The notes: generated by a model from the letters alone, not told the origin. A stretch of DNA of 64,000 nucleotides from Mesorhizobium sp. INR15 (GCF_015500075.1 NZ_CP045497.1:62001-126000), one strand, 5' to 3'. Shown: positions 16,487 to 25,724, numbered from the stretch's first letter. Numbers and translations are program-made.

Positions 16487-17369
16487 TGTCGCCGCCCTTG
16501 CGCCTGTGCCGCGAGGGCTCTTCGTCAACCAGCTCAAGATCCTGGTCGAACACGATCCTCTTTTCGCCGGAAAGCGCGGTGAACCGTTTGCCCCGCGCCC
16601 GTCCGACCAAGGTCAAGCCGACCTCCCGTGCAAGCGCCACTCCCCAGGCGGTGAAACCGGACCGCGAGACGAGTATGGGGATGCCCATGCGCACCGTCTT
16701 GATGGTCATTTCGGAAGTGAGTCGACCAGTAGTGTAGAGGATCTTGTCTGCCGGATCGACGTCGTTGCGGTACATCCAGCCAGCGATCTTGTCGACCGCG
16801 TTATGACGGCCGACATCCTCCATGTAACAGATTGGGGTTCCTTCCCTGCAAAGCACGCAGCCGTGGATCGCGCCGGCCTCAAGGTAAAGCGAGGGCGTGG
16901 TGTTGATGCTACGGGTCATCTGATAGAGCCAGGAGGTCCGCAGTTCAGCTGCGGGCAGGTCAATTTCTTCGAGCGCTTCCATGAGATCGCCAAAGGCCGT
17001 GCCTTGCGCGCAGCCAGAGGTCAGCGTTCTCTTTTTCAGCTTCTGCTCGTAATTGGTGTTACGCTCGGTGCGCACGACAACGACCTGAAGGTCATCATCG
17101 TAGTCGACCTCCGTGACAACGTCGTCGGGCTTGAGCATGTTCTGGTTGAGCAGGTAGCCGAGAGCCAGATATTCGGGATAGTCGTTGATCGTCATCATGG
17201 TGACGATTTCCTGTGCATTGAGATAAAGCGTAAGCGCCCTCTCGGCAGGAACATTGATTTCGACAACCGCGCCAGTGTGATCGATGCCGCTCACCCTCTC
17301 GGTAAGGCGCGGCGCGGCCGGATCCGGCATAACGACAGCCAATTTGGGACTCACTTTGACAGGATGCAT
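16476..17369 (-). CDS. fdhD: Formate dehydrogenase accessory sulfurtransferase FdhD, variant cysteines
   Basis: 297 aa. FdhD passes sulfur to the bis-MGD metal centre before insertion into formate dehydrogenase. Family motifs: LYLNAQEIVTMMTINDYPEY, LALGYLLNQN, EDVGRHNAVDKIAGW, ILYTTGRLTSEM. In E. coli the reactive CxxC lies in an SSCGVCG segment. Here the equivalent place reads TSGCAQGT (Cys120 only), and a CxxC is found later in HGCVLC (Cys171, Cys174). Start at 17369 (MHPVKV). Divergent from moeA and followed by mobA in one unit. Confidence 0.9.
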   Translation of the reverse strand: MHPVKVSPKLAVVMPDPAAPRLTERVSGIDHTGAVVEINVPAERALTLYLNAQEIVTMMTINDYPEYLALGYLLNQNMLKPDDVVTEVDYDDDLQVVVVRTERNTNYEQKLKKRTLTSGCAQGTAFGDLMEALEEIDLPAAELRTSWLYQMTRSINTTPSLYLEAGAIHGCVLCREGTPICYMEDVGRHNAVDKIAGWMYRNDVDPADKILYTTGRLTSEMTIKTVRMGIPILVSRSGFTAWGVALAREVGLTLVGRARGKRFTALSGEKRIVFDQDLELVDEEPSRHRRKGGDNDE

Positions 17370-17508
17370 TGTGTTCTCGCAATCATTGGCGAACGGGCTG
17401 CGTGCTGAGGTCAAACTGAAAATGCTCGCCCGCTGGTCTCTGATGATATAGGCCGACCCTCGGAATGCTGCTCAATTTTTTGCGCTGGTAGAACAGTACA
17501 GTTGTAAA

Positions 17509-18765
17509 ATGGCACAACTTTCGGACGATTGCTTCGCGTTTGGCGGCCCGCTGATGCCCGTCAACGACACGCTCGCGCTCCTCGCATCGCGCCTTGCTCC
17601 ACTGAACGGGCAAGAAATCGTGCCGCTTGGCACAGCCGACGGGCGTATTCTTGCGCGCGACCTGGTGGCGCCACTGCCGCTTCCGCCCTTCACCAATTCG
17701 GCAGTCGACGGCTATGCCATTCGTGGTGCCGATATCCCGGTCATGGCCGGCAAAACCTTTCCGGTTACCGACTATGTTCAGGCTGGCATGGCTGCACGTC
17801 AGGCCATTGAGCCCGGTCAAGCCATTCGCATCTTCACTGGCGCGCTGATGCCGGACGGCGCCGACACAGTGTTCATGCAGGAGGACGTCGTTGTTGACAA
17901 CGCGGGGGATGCGATCCTGCCGCCCGGTCTCAGGCAGGGTTCAAATGTGCGCCCCGCCGGTGAGGATATTCCCCTGGGAAAAAATGTGCTGAAGGCAGGT
18001 CACCGGCTTCGTCCCCAGGATGTTGCCTTGATTGCGGCATTGGGCATGACCGAGGTCGAGGTGGCCAGGCGCGTAAAGGTGGCTATTTTCTCGACTGGAA
18101 ATGAAATTGTTGCCCCTGGTTCGGCACGCGGAGAGGCCCAGCTTTTCGATTCCAACCGCTTCATGTTGTCGGCCATGGCTTCGCGTCTTGGCTGCCTCGT
18201 CACCGACCTTGGCATTCTCGGTGACGACCGCGCCGCAATCGCCGAGGTCCTGAAGGCGGCGGCCTCGACGCATGATCTCATCCTGACCTCGGGCGGCGTT
18301 TCCACAGGAGAGGCCGACCATGTCAAGGCGAGTGTCGAGAGCGTCGGCACGCTTGTCTTCTGGCGCGTGGCCATCAAGCCCGGCCGCCCCGTCGCAATGG
18401 GGGTTATCCAGGGCATACCGTTCATCGGCCTCCCGGGAAATCCGGTTGCAAGCTTCGTCACGTTCGCGCTGATCGCTCGGCCTGCCATCATGGCGCTGGC
18501 AGGATCACCATCGGTACCAGTGTTTCCGATCCCCGTGCGAGCAGCGTTTTCGTATCGAAAGAAGGCGGGCCGACGCGAATATGTCCGCGTCAATCTGCGC
18601 CATGGCAAAGCCGGCTTGCCTGAAGCGACCAAGTTCCCGCGAGAGGGTGCCGGCCTGCTTTCATCGCTTGTCGACACGGATGGCCTGGTCGAACTTCGCG
18701 AGGAAACCACCGAAATCAAGGTCGGCGACACAGTGGAGTACATTTCCTATTCGAGCCTGATCTGA
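17509..18765 (+). CDS. moeA: Molybdopterin molybdenumtransferase MoeA
   Basis: 418 aa, normal MoeA length. Inserts Mo or W into molybdopterin-AMP. Canonical motifs are present: PPFTNSAVDGYAIRGADIPV, PDGADTVFMQEDVV, RPAGEDIPLG, FSTGNEIVAPG, LTSGGVSTGEADHVK, IKPGRPVAMG, LPGNPVASFVTF. It is the third MoeA-family gene in 6 kb and the only one with a fully canonical active site, so it is the likely catalytic enzyme. Divergent from fdhD with a 139-bp shared upstream region. Followed by the TusA-like gene. Confidence 0.93.
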   Translation: MAQLSDDCFAFGGPLMPVNDTLALLASRLAPLNGQEIVPLGTADGRILARDLVAPLPLPPFTNSAVDGYAIRGADIPVMAGKTFPVTDYVQAGMAARQAIEPGQAIRIFTGALMPDGADTVFMQEDVVVDNAGDAILPPGLRQGSNVRPAGEDIPLGKNVLKAGHRLRPQDVALIAALGMTEVEVARRVKVAIFSTGNEIVAPGSARGEAQLFDSNRFMLSAMASRLGCLVTDLGILGDDRAAIAEVLKAAASTHDLILTSGGVSTGEADHVKASVESVGTLVFWRVAIKPGRPVAMGVIQGIPFIGLPGNPVASFVTFALIARPAIMALAGSPSVPVFPIPVRAAFSYRKKAGRREYVRVNLRHGKAGLPEATKFPREGAGLLSSLVDTDGLVELREETTEIKVGDTVEYISYSSLI

Positions 18766-18783
18766 CACCAGGAATTCAGCGCA

Positions 18784-19137
18784 TTGGCAAAGCACGCCGA
18801 CCCTCATGGCAGCGGCTGTGCCCCATACCATGCGCCACCTTGGCCAATTGACGGTAACTGTGGTCCTTGCCACGGTGCCGAGATGAACACGATGAAGCTT
18901 GATCTGTCGGGCCTGAAATGCCCCTTGCCAGCGCTGAAGACGCGCAAGGCACTTACTTTCATCGAACAGGGCGACAGGCTGGAAGTACATTGCACCGATC
19001 CGCTGTCCGCCATCGACATTCCCAACCTTCTGAACGAAACGGGAGATCGCCTCGAAAGCACTGATCGAGACGAGAATGGCAATGTCTTTCTGATCATAAA
19101 GACGAGCGCTCCGGTGGTCAAGCGTAAGCGCCCGTGA
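18784..19137 (+). CDS. TusA-family sulfur carrier, possible Cys-rich N-terminal extension
   Basis: The TusA domain is LDLSGLKCPLPALKTRKAL followed by LEVHCTDPLSAIDIPNLLNE. The Cys of KCPLP is the persulfide carrier. TusA-like proteins bring sulfur to Moco enzymes and to FdhD-type steps, which fits the location between moeA and the formate dehydrogenase genes. A TTG at 18784, 18 bp after moeA, would add 33 residues with HGSGC and NCGPCHG cysteines. ATG 18883 gives the usual 84-aa protein. I list the longer form, but the shorter one is at least as likely. Confidence 0.8.
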   Translation: MAKHADPHGSGCAPYHAPPWPIDGNCGPCHGAEMNTMKLDLSGLKCPLPALKTRKALTFIEQGDRLEVHCTDPLSAIDIPNLLNETGDRLESTDRDENGNVFLIIKTSAPVVKRKRP

Positions 19138-19353
19138 ATGGCACGGCACTTCCGGTTCTCTGGGTTGCCGGGGCAAGCCGAGATGATCAACCTGTTGCGC
19201 GATATTGAGACTGCGGACGCGACTTGCGGCGCGCTTTTCCAATCAACTGTCGCATTTATTCTCGCATTGAACGGCCAGTACGCTAAGTTCAAACTAGGTA
19301 GCTGTGCCTGACAGCGGTCGCTGCCTGGGACGATTCGACGGAAGGGAATGTGC

Positions 19354-21027
19354 ATGACGATGCAATCTCGGCGCCCTCGCGATCGAGGACCTAAGGGGCG
19401 TGCTCTTGACGACACCGCACTCCGGGAGGTCCAAGATTTGCTTCTGGGCCGTGAGCGTCGCCGCGATCTCCTGATCGAATTTCTGCATCTGATCCAGGAC
19501 AGGTACGGGTGTCTGTCGGCGCAGCACCTTCGGGCGCTGGCCGAGGATATGCGTCTGTCCCAGGCCGAAATCTATGAAGTCGCCTCGTTCTACGATCATT
19601 TCGATATCGTGAAGGAGGGTGAGACTCCGCCAGCTCCGCTGACGATCCGGGTATGCGACTCGATCAGTTGCATGCTGGCTGGCGCGGAAGACCTTCTCGA
19701 CGGTCTCAATGCGCAGGTCGATCCGACCGCTATCCGCGTCGTACGTGCGCCCTGCATGGGCCGTTGCGCTTCGGCTCCTGCCGCTCGGATCGGCGACCGC
19801 GAGGTCGACCATGCCACAGCCGAGCAACTATCGGAGATGGCTCGTCTCGGTGACACCAAAGTCGTGGTACCGGATTTCACGGGCTTAGAGGCCTATCGAG
19901 CGGCCGGCGGTTACCAACTTCTGCAGAAGGTGCGCGACGGAGAGCTTACTACTGGGGCAATCATCGCTATCATGCAGGGCGCCAGCCTCAGGGGACTCGG
20001 CGGAGCCGGGTTCCCGGCGGGCAAGAAGTGGGAGTTCGTGCGTTCCTACAAAGGCCCTCGCCTAATGTCGATCAATGGCGACGAGGGCGAGCCAGGCACG
20101 TTCAAGGATCGTGTCTACCTCGAACGCGATCCGCATCGCACGCTCGAAGGCGCGCTGATCGCAGCCCATGCGGTGGAAGCCGGGCGGATTTATTTCTACA
20201 TGCGCGACGAGTATCCGGCGGTCCTTCAAATCCTGAAATCCGAAATCGCCGCGCTGGAGCTGGCCGGCATCGCCGCGCCTGGCTTCATAGAACTTCGACG
20301 CGGCGCGGGCGCCTATATCTGCGGCGAGGAAAGCGCGATGCTGGAGAGCATTGAGGGCAAGCGCGGCCTGCCGCGCCACCGTCCGCCCTATATCGCCGAG
20401 GTCGGCCTGTTCGGCCGCCCGACCCTCAACCACAATGTCGAGACGCTTTGGTGGATTCGCGACATCGTGGAAAAAGGTGCGGAATGGTTTGCTGGACTGG
20501 GCAAGCATGGTCACCCTGGCGCGCGCTCGTGGTCAGTCTCGGGTCGCGTAAAGAACCCGGGTGTCAAACTGGCACCTGCTGGCATCACCGTGCGCGAACT
20601 GATCGAAGATTATTGCGACGGTATGCAGGACGGCCATTCTTTCAAGGCTTATCTGCCCGGCGGAGCTTCGGGCGGTATCCTGCCAGCTTCGATGGGCGAC
20701 ATCCCCCTCGATTTCGGGGGAGAACTTGCCAAGCAGAGCGCATTTGTCGGCTCCCACGCCGTGGTGGTGTTCTCGGATCAAGACAGCGCCAAAGCCGCGA
20801 CCGTGAACCTACTCAAGTTCTTCAGGCATGAAAGCTGCGGCCAGTGCACACCATGCCGCGAGGGGACCGGGAAAATGGTTCAGCTCTTGGAGACGGACGG
20901 TCCTCTGGACGAAACCGGACTGCGCGACCTGGAGATGGTGATGCGCGATTCCTCGATCTGCGGCCTAGGTCAGGCGGCGCCGAACCCGGTCAACCATTTG
21001 CTGAAGCACTTCCGCGAGGATATTTGA
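19354..21027 (+). CDS. NAD-dependent formate dehydrogenase beta subunit (NuoE-NuoF fusion)
   Basis: 557 aa. The N-terminal NuoE-like part has a 2Fe-2S motif (CDSISCMLAG and APCMGRCASAPAA). The NuoF-like part has the FMN/NADH region (LRGLGGAGFPAGKKWEFV, NGDEGEPGTFKDRVY, YICGEESAMLESIEGKRG) and the 4Fe-4S motif SCGQCTPCREGT with a later SSICGLG. It takes electrons from FdhA to NAD+. This fused form is that of the two-subunit tungsten formate dehydrogenase of methylotrophs. GAAGGGA at 19341-19347 supports ATG 19354 (19348 also possible). fdhA starts one base after its stop. Confidence 0.92.
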   Translation: MTMQSRRPRDRGPKGRALDDTALREVQDLLLGRERRRDLLIEFLHLIQDRYGCLSAQHLRALAEDMRLSQAEIYEVASFYDHFDIVKEGETPPAPLTIRVCDSISCMLAGAEDLLDGLNAQVDPTAIRVVRAPCMGRCASAPAARIGDREVDHATAEQLSEMARLGDTKVVVPDFTGLEAYRAAGGYQLLQKVRDGELTTGAIIAIMQGASLRGLGGAGFPAGKKWEFVRSYKGPRLMSINGDEGEPGTFKDRVYLERDPHRTLEGALIAAHAVEAGRIYFYMRDEYPAVLQILKSEIAALELAGIAAPGFIELRRGAGAYICGEESAMLESIEGKRGLPRHRPPYIAEVGLFGRPTLNHNVETLWWIRDIVEKGAEWFAGLGKHGHPGARSWSVSGRVKNPGVKLAPAGITVRELIEDYCDGMQDGHSFKAYLPGGASGGILPASMGDIPLDFGGELAKQSAFVGSHAVVVFSDQDSAKAATVNLLKFFRHESCGQCTPCREGTGKMVQLLETDGPLDETGLRDLEMVMRDSSICGLGQAAPNPVNHLLKHFREDI

Positions 21028-21028
21028 A

Positions 21029-23818
21029 ATGGCTGGTCCCATTGAATTCACACTAAACGGCAAGTCGGTCACGGCGACCGAAGGCGAGACCATCTGGCAG
21101 GTGGCCAAGCGCGAAGGCACCGCCATTCCAAATCTCTGCCATGTCGATCTCCCAGGTTACCGGGCCGACGGCAATTGCCGGGCCTGCATGGTCGATATCG
21201 AGGGCGAGCGGGTGCTGGCGGCATCTTGCATTCGCAAGCCAACGGTCGGAATGATCGTCAAGACCGACACCGAACGGGCCGAGAAGTCTCGAGCGATGGT
21301 GTTCGAGCTGCTCGCCAGCAACATGCGGGCTGCAGCTGACGGTCCCGATAACCAGTCGAAATTCTGGCAGTGGGCCGGATCGATGGGCATTGCTGGAAGC
21401 GAACGCTTCAGTTCCAAGTTTCACGATGCCGACGTAGCCGAGTTCGACATTTCCAACCCTGCGATCGCCGTCAATCTGGATGCCTGTATCGCTTGCGGCG
21501 CCTGCGTTCGAGCGTGTCGTGAGGTTCAGGTCAACGACGTCATCGGCATGGCCGATCGCGGCGGACATACCGTTCCCGTCTTCGATATGCACGATCCCAT
21601 GGGGCTCTCGACCTGCGTGACCTGCGGCGAGTGCGTACAGGCTTGCCCGACAGGTGCGCTCTACGAGAAGAGCTTGATGGACAAGTCCGGCAAGACACGT
21701 GTCGTCCAAGACTTCGACAAGGTCGTCGAAACGCTTTGTCCATTCTGTGGCGTCGGCTGCCAGACCAGCGTGGCCGTGAAAGACAACCGTATCGTTCAGG
21801 TTGACGGCCGCAATGGCCCAGCGAACGAGAATCGGCTCTGCGTCAAGGGACGCTTCGGCTTCGACTACGCGATGTCACCGGATCGCCTGACAAAGCCGCT
21901 TATCCGTCGCGACGATGCCCCGAAATTCGGTGAGGCGGATTTGCGCTACGTCGATCCGCTGACGGTATTTCGCGAAGCCACATGGGAAGAGGCGATGGAG
22001 CGCGCGGCCGCTGGTTTCAAGACTATACTCAAGGATCATGGCGGTCCGGCGCTGGCTGGCTTTGGCTCGGCCAAGGGCTCGAATGAAGAGGCGTATCTGT
22101 TTCAGAAGTTCGTCCGGCAAGGCTTCGGCACGAACAATGTCGATCACTGTACCCGGCTTTGCCACGCATCTTCCGTGGCTGCCTTGATGGAGGGCGTTGG
22201 CTCCGGTGCGGTGTCGGCGCCGTTTATGGATGCGATGAAAGCCGAATGCGCCATCATCATCGGAGCGCGGCCGACGACCAATCATCCGGTCGCCGCCACC
22301 TATTTCAAGCAGGCCGTCAAGCGCGGCCTAAAATTGATCATCATGGATCCGCGTGGCCAAGACCTGATGCGCCATGCAACGCATTCCCTGCGCTTCAAGG
22401 CGGGCAGCGATGTCGCCATGCTGAATTCGCTGATCCACGTCATCATCGAAGAGAAGCTGTACGACGAGCAATATATCCAGGCCAATGTCTCCGGCTTCGA
22501 GGCCCTGAAACTCAAGGTGAAGGACTTCTCACCAGAGACCATGGCTGACGTCTGCGGTGTTGACGCAAGTGTGCTCCGAGACGTCGCGCGCATGTACGCG
22601 CGGGCTGAGCGCTCGATGATCTTCTGGGGCATGGGAATTTCGCAGCATACACACGGCACCGACAATTCACGCTGCCTGATCGCCCTGGCGCTGATTACCG
22701 GACATATTGGCCGTCCCGGTACAGGTCTCCACCCGCTGCGTGGGCAAAACAACGTGCAGGGCGCTTCGGATGCGGGACTGATCCCAATGTACTACCCCGA
22801 CTACAAATCGGTCGAGAACATCGACATTCGCTCGCAGTACGAAAATTTCTGGGGCCAGACTCTCGATCCCAAGCGCGGCCTGACGGTGGTCGAGATCATC
22901 GACGCCATCCATGCCGACGAGATCAAAGGCATGTATATCATGGGCGAAAACCCGGCGATGTCGGACCCCGACCAGACCCATGCGCGCGCGGCACTTGCCA
23001 AGCTCGATCATCTGGTCGTGCAGGACATTTTCCTGACCGAGACCGCCTGGCATGCCGATGTCGTGCTGCCGGCATCGGCCCATGCCGAAAAGTTCGGAAC
23101 CTACACCAACACCAACAGGCAGGTGCAGATTGGCCGCCCCGCACTTGAGCTTCCGGGCGACGCGCGCCAAGATCTCGACCTGATCATCAATCTCGCCAAC
23201 CGCATGGATCTCGGCTGGAAGTACAACGATGTATCCGACGTCTACGCCGAAATGGCGCAGGTCATGCCGTCGCTGAAACACATTTCATGGGAGCGAGTGG
23301 AGCGCGAGGGTTCGGTTGTTTACCCAGCCGATGGCCCAGATGTGCCAGGCAATGAAGTGATCTTCTCGTCGCGCTTCCCGACCAGCGATGGGCGGGGCCG
23401 TATCGTGCCGACCGACCTTCTCCCGCCCGACGAAGTACCGGATGAAGACTATCCGCTGGTGCTGACGACGGGTCGCATGCTGGAACATTGGCACACGGGC
23501 GCCATGACACGGCGTGCAGGAGTGCTCGATGCAATCGAGCCGCAAGGCATTGCTGCGATGAACCCTTACGAGATCAAACGGCGCGATCTGTCGGTGGGAG
23601 ATGTCATCCAGGTCGAAACGAGACGTGGAACAATCGAGGCGATTTTGCGAGCCGACCGCGAGGTGGCGGACGGGATGATTTTCATCCCCTTCTGCTTCAA
23701 CGAAAGCCCGGCAAACAAGCTGACCAACCCGATGCTCGATCCATACGGCAAAATACCGGAGTTCAAATATTGCGCTGCCCGCGTCGCGCAGAAAGCTCAT
23801 GCGGAGGCAGCCGAGTAA
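21029..23818 (+). CDS. fdhA: NAD-dependent formate dehydrogenase alpha subunit, W/Mo-bis-MGD
   Basis: 929 aa cytoplasmic catalytic subunit, formate to CO2. Order of domains: N-terminal 2Fe-2S (CHVDLPGYRADGNCRACMV), two 4Fe-4S motifs (CIACGACVRACRE and CVTCGECVQACP), then the 4Fe-4S motif before the bis-MGD domain (CPFCGVGC). The metal ligand is Cys378 next to His379 in DHCTRLCHASSV; it is cysteine, not selenocysteine. C-terminal MopB domain around LTTGRMLEHWHTGAMTRR. No gamma subunit or maturation chaperone FdsC or FdsD follows, as in the two-subunit W enzyme. Metal preference cannot be read from sequence, but adjacent tupBCA favours tungsten. Confidence 0.93.
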   Translation: MAGPIEFTLNGKSVTATEGETIWQVAKREGTAIPNLCHVDLPGYRADGNCRACMVDIEGERVLAASCIRKPTVGMIVKTDTERAEKSRAMVFELLASNMRAAADGPDNQSKFWQWAGSMGIAGSERFSSKFHDADVAEFDISNPAIAVNLDACIACGACVRACREVQVNDVIGMADRGGHTVPVFDMHDPMGLSTCVTCGECVQACPTGALYEKSLMDKSGKTRVVQDFDKVVETLCPFCGVGCQTSVAVKDNRIVQVDGRNGPANENRLCVKGRFGFDYAMSPDRLTKPLIRRDDAPKFGEADLRYVDPLTVFREATWEEAMERAAAGFKTILKDHGGPALAGFGSAKGSNEEAYLFQKFVRQGFGTNNVDHCTRLCHASSVAALMEGVGSGAVSAPFMDAMKAECAIIIGARPTTNHPVAATYFKQAVKRGLKLIIMDPRGQDLMRHATHSLRFKAGSDVAMLNSLIHVIIEEKLYDEQYIQANVSGFEALKLKVKDFSPETMADVCGVDASVLRDVARMYARAERSMIFWGMGISQHTHGTDNSRCLIALALITGHIGRPGTGLHPLRGQNNVQGASDAGLIPMYYPDYKSVENIDIRSQYENFWGQTLDPKRGLTVVEIIDAIHADEIKGMYIMGENPAMSDPDQTHARAALAKLDHLVVQDIFLTETAWHADVVLPASAHAEKFGTYTNTNRQVQIGRPALELPGDARQDLDLIINLANRMDLGWKYNDVSDVYAEMAQVMPSLKHISWERVEREGSVVYPADGPDVPGNEVIFSSRFPTSDGRGRIVPTDLLPPDEVPDEDYPLVLTTGRMLEHWHTGAMTRRAGVLDAIEPQGIAAMNPYEIKRRDLSVGDVIQVETRRGTIEAILRADREVADGMIFIPFCFNESPANKLTNPMLDPYGKIPEFKYCAARVAQKAHAEAAE

Positions 23819-24261
23819 TCGAACTCAGATTGCCAAGATGTGTTGCCGACTTCATCCATCGACGAGCAACAGCTTGGATCATACGAGTGACTCGCTTATC
23901 CGCGCTCGTGTGTTCATTGCTTTTCCTGAAGCTTGTCATGATGGTCATGGCAGGTCGCGATGATGGTGGACCAGATTACGATAATGCACGTTTGTCCGCG
24001 CCGATAGGGAAGACGGTGCGTGACGACTATCCGCCAGCAATGCTGCCGATCGCAGATGGCGTTTTTACCGTCGCACGTTCGAGTAACAGGACGCCTCTAC
24101 GCTGGCGCTTCTCGCGCAGTCGAATTGCCTGGTAGTTCGTCCGGCCGGCGCCTCGGCAGCAGAGGTCGGCGAGACCGTGAAGTTCGTCCGGTTCGATACC
24201 ACGCCGGGTTCTGTTTCACAGCCGGGTTCTGATTCATGAGACTTGGCGCAATCTTGCTTGC
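23819..24261 (+). other. Intergenic stretch, no gene recognised
   Basis: About 440 bp between fdhA and the convergent ModA-like gene. A short frame near 24140-24237 (ASAAEVGETVKFVRFD) faintly recalls a cupredoxin-type segment but is too short to call. No T-rich terminator hairpin was identified. Confidence 0.45.
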
Positions 24262-25026
24262 TCAGCGCCCTTCCGAGAGCGCGACCGGCTGAAAGCCGAA
24301 ATTTCGCAACAGCTTCTGTCCCGCAGCCGAGACAATAAACAATGCGAAGGCCATTCCAGCCAGCGAACAATCCTTCAGTGCAGCCAAGGCGTATTCCGGC
24401 ACGACATTTAGATTGGCCGGAATCTTGACGATTTTGACCCCCTGTGTAGCCTCCGCCAGCCCTAAGCCGGTGCGATAGCCGAGAAACACATGCACGGTTC
24501 CAGCCGCCAAGGCCGCCATGATCGGATCATAGCGGCCCGCCGCATTTGCCATTTCAGAGCCTCCGACCAGGTGCTGGGCCTTGGCGTCCAGAATGGCGAA
24601 ACTGCCGTGCCTGAGTTTTTCCGCCCGTCGGAAGATTGCCCAGGCATAGTCGCCCGAGGAATCCTTTGACTGTGTCGAGGTGGCGATGCCGATGGCAGGA
24701 TCGAGTAGCCTATCGATGAAATTCGCTGTCGTGAATCCGGCATCCCGGCGCACCACAGCGGCCATGGTGTTGCGGGCAAAGACCACAGGTGGCATCGCCA
24801 GACCTTGTTCAGCAAGACGAGCCGAATGAGCGAAGTTGGCGGACAGGAAGATGTCTGGCCGCTCGCCCGATTCGATGCGCTCTCGGAGCAGACCGGCAGG
24901 GCCATGCCGCGTTTCAATTTGAACCCCGGTCATTTCAGAGAAGGCGGAAATCAAGACCGGAAGGACGGATCTCAAGCTTCCCGCAGCGTATATCAGTATC
25001 GTTGAGTGAGACGCAGCGGGTTTCAT
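24262..25026 (-). CDS. ModA-like oxyanion-binding protein without signal peptide
   Basis: 254 aa. Typical ModA-fold sequence: ILIYAAGSLRSVLPVLISAF, FSANF-type SANFAHSARLAEQGLAMP, FARNTMAAVV, and KDSSGDYAWAIFRRAEKL. ModA proteins bind molybdate or related anions. GGGAGG stands upstream of ATG 25026, and the sequence from there goes directly into the first strand (MKPAASHSTILIYAAGS) with no hydrophobic export signal. A cytoplasmic sensor or storage role, or a mis-set start, is therefore possible. It closes the formate dehydrogenase module and converges on fdhA. Confidence 0.75.
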   Translation of the reverse strand: MKPAASHSTILIYAAGSLRSVLPVLISAFSEMTGVQIETRHGPAGLLRERIESGERPDIFLSANFAHSARLAEQGLAMPPVVFARNTMAAVVRRDAGFTTANFIDRLLDPAIGIATSTQSKDSSGDYAWAIFRRAEKLRHGSFAILDAKAQHLVGGSEMANAAGRYDPIMAALAAGTVHVFLGYRTGLGLAEATQGVKIVKIPANLNVVPEYALAALKDCSLAGMAFALFIVSAAGQKLLRNFGFQPVALSEGR

Positions 25027-25066
25027 CGGTATGCACCTCCCAAGGCAATTCTCATGGGGCACCGCC

Positions 25067-25611
25067 CTATGGTTTGCTTTTCAGCAGCCACCTTAGGTTA
25101 GCTTCGCGCCGCAAGACACAGTCGGCAGAATCGAAGCCGATGTCGAGCGTCTCGCTTTCACGCACCGCTGTGCCATTGATCTTGGTGTTGACACGGACCT
25201 TCGTGTTACCGCCGATGTTGATCTCGTAGATGGCGCTCCAACCCAAATAGGAGGTGGAGACGACGCGGCTGGACATGCTATTGGCCGTTACTGCGGAACC
25301 GACCGACAATTTCTGCGGCCGCACCACCGTCGTGACGACGCGGCCAGGTTCGAGAGGTTTCGACGAGGCGACCGTAATAGTCTGGCCGGCGGGAGCGCGA
25401 CCGTTGCCTTCAGCCCGTCGGCGGTACTCACTGTGCCGGCGAGCATGTTGGCCTTGCCGAGGAAATCCACGAAGGCAGTCGCTGGCTTCTCGTAAACCTG
25501 CTCCGGCGTACCGATCTGTTCTATCGACCGCCGTTCATGTCGACGATCTGGTCCGACATGGAAAGGGCCCCTGCCTGATCGTGGGTCACAAAGATGGCCG
25601 TGATACCGGTC
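25067..25611 (-). pseudogene. ABC transporter ATPase (PotA-like), C-terminal relic
   Basis: Starts abruptly with TAIFVTHDQAGALSMSDQIV (switch region of a PotA/UgpC-type ATPase). A 1-bp loss after NGGR changes frame to IGTPEQVYEKPATAFVDFLG and KANMLAGTV. A further shift leads to the TOBE-like end (VVRPQKLSV, YLGWSAIYEINIGGNTKV). The Walker A and B parts are missing. Such ATPases energise polyamine, iron or sugar-phosphate uptake. It is fused at its 5' side to a Tn3 transposase fragment, so a transposon insertion followed by deletion removed the rest. Confidence 0.75.
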
Positions 25612-25724
25612 TCGAGAGTGTAATGCCGGACCAGACTATCCTCGTCAGCCGGGAGACCAAAAAGAACCTTTGCCTCCGCCGCATTGACCAGCCTTCTTCG
25701 GCCTATTCGTTCGCTCCTCGCCAT
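25612..25724 (-). pseudogene. Tn3-family transposase, first codons only
   Basis: RIGRRRLVNAAEAKVLFGLP followed by ADEDSLVRHYTL is the N-terminus of Tn3-family TnpA (compare the second fragment at 36792-37067). After about 38 codons the frame runs straight into the ABC ATPase relic. The expected transposon terminal repeat lies 93 bp upstream (25817-25828, continued at 27024-27049), which confirms the identity. Confidence 0.7.

Noticed and set aside
15918..17408. 496-codon open frame on the plus strand
   Set aside because: Antisense shadow of mobA and fdhD; no recognisable motif.
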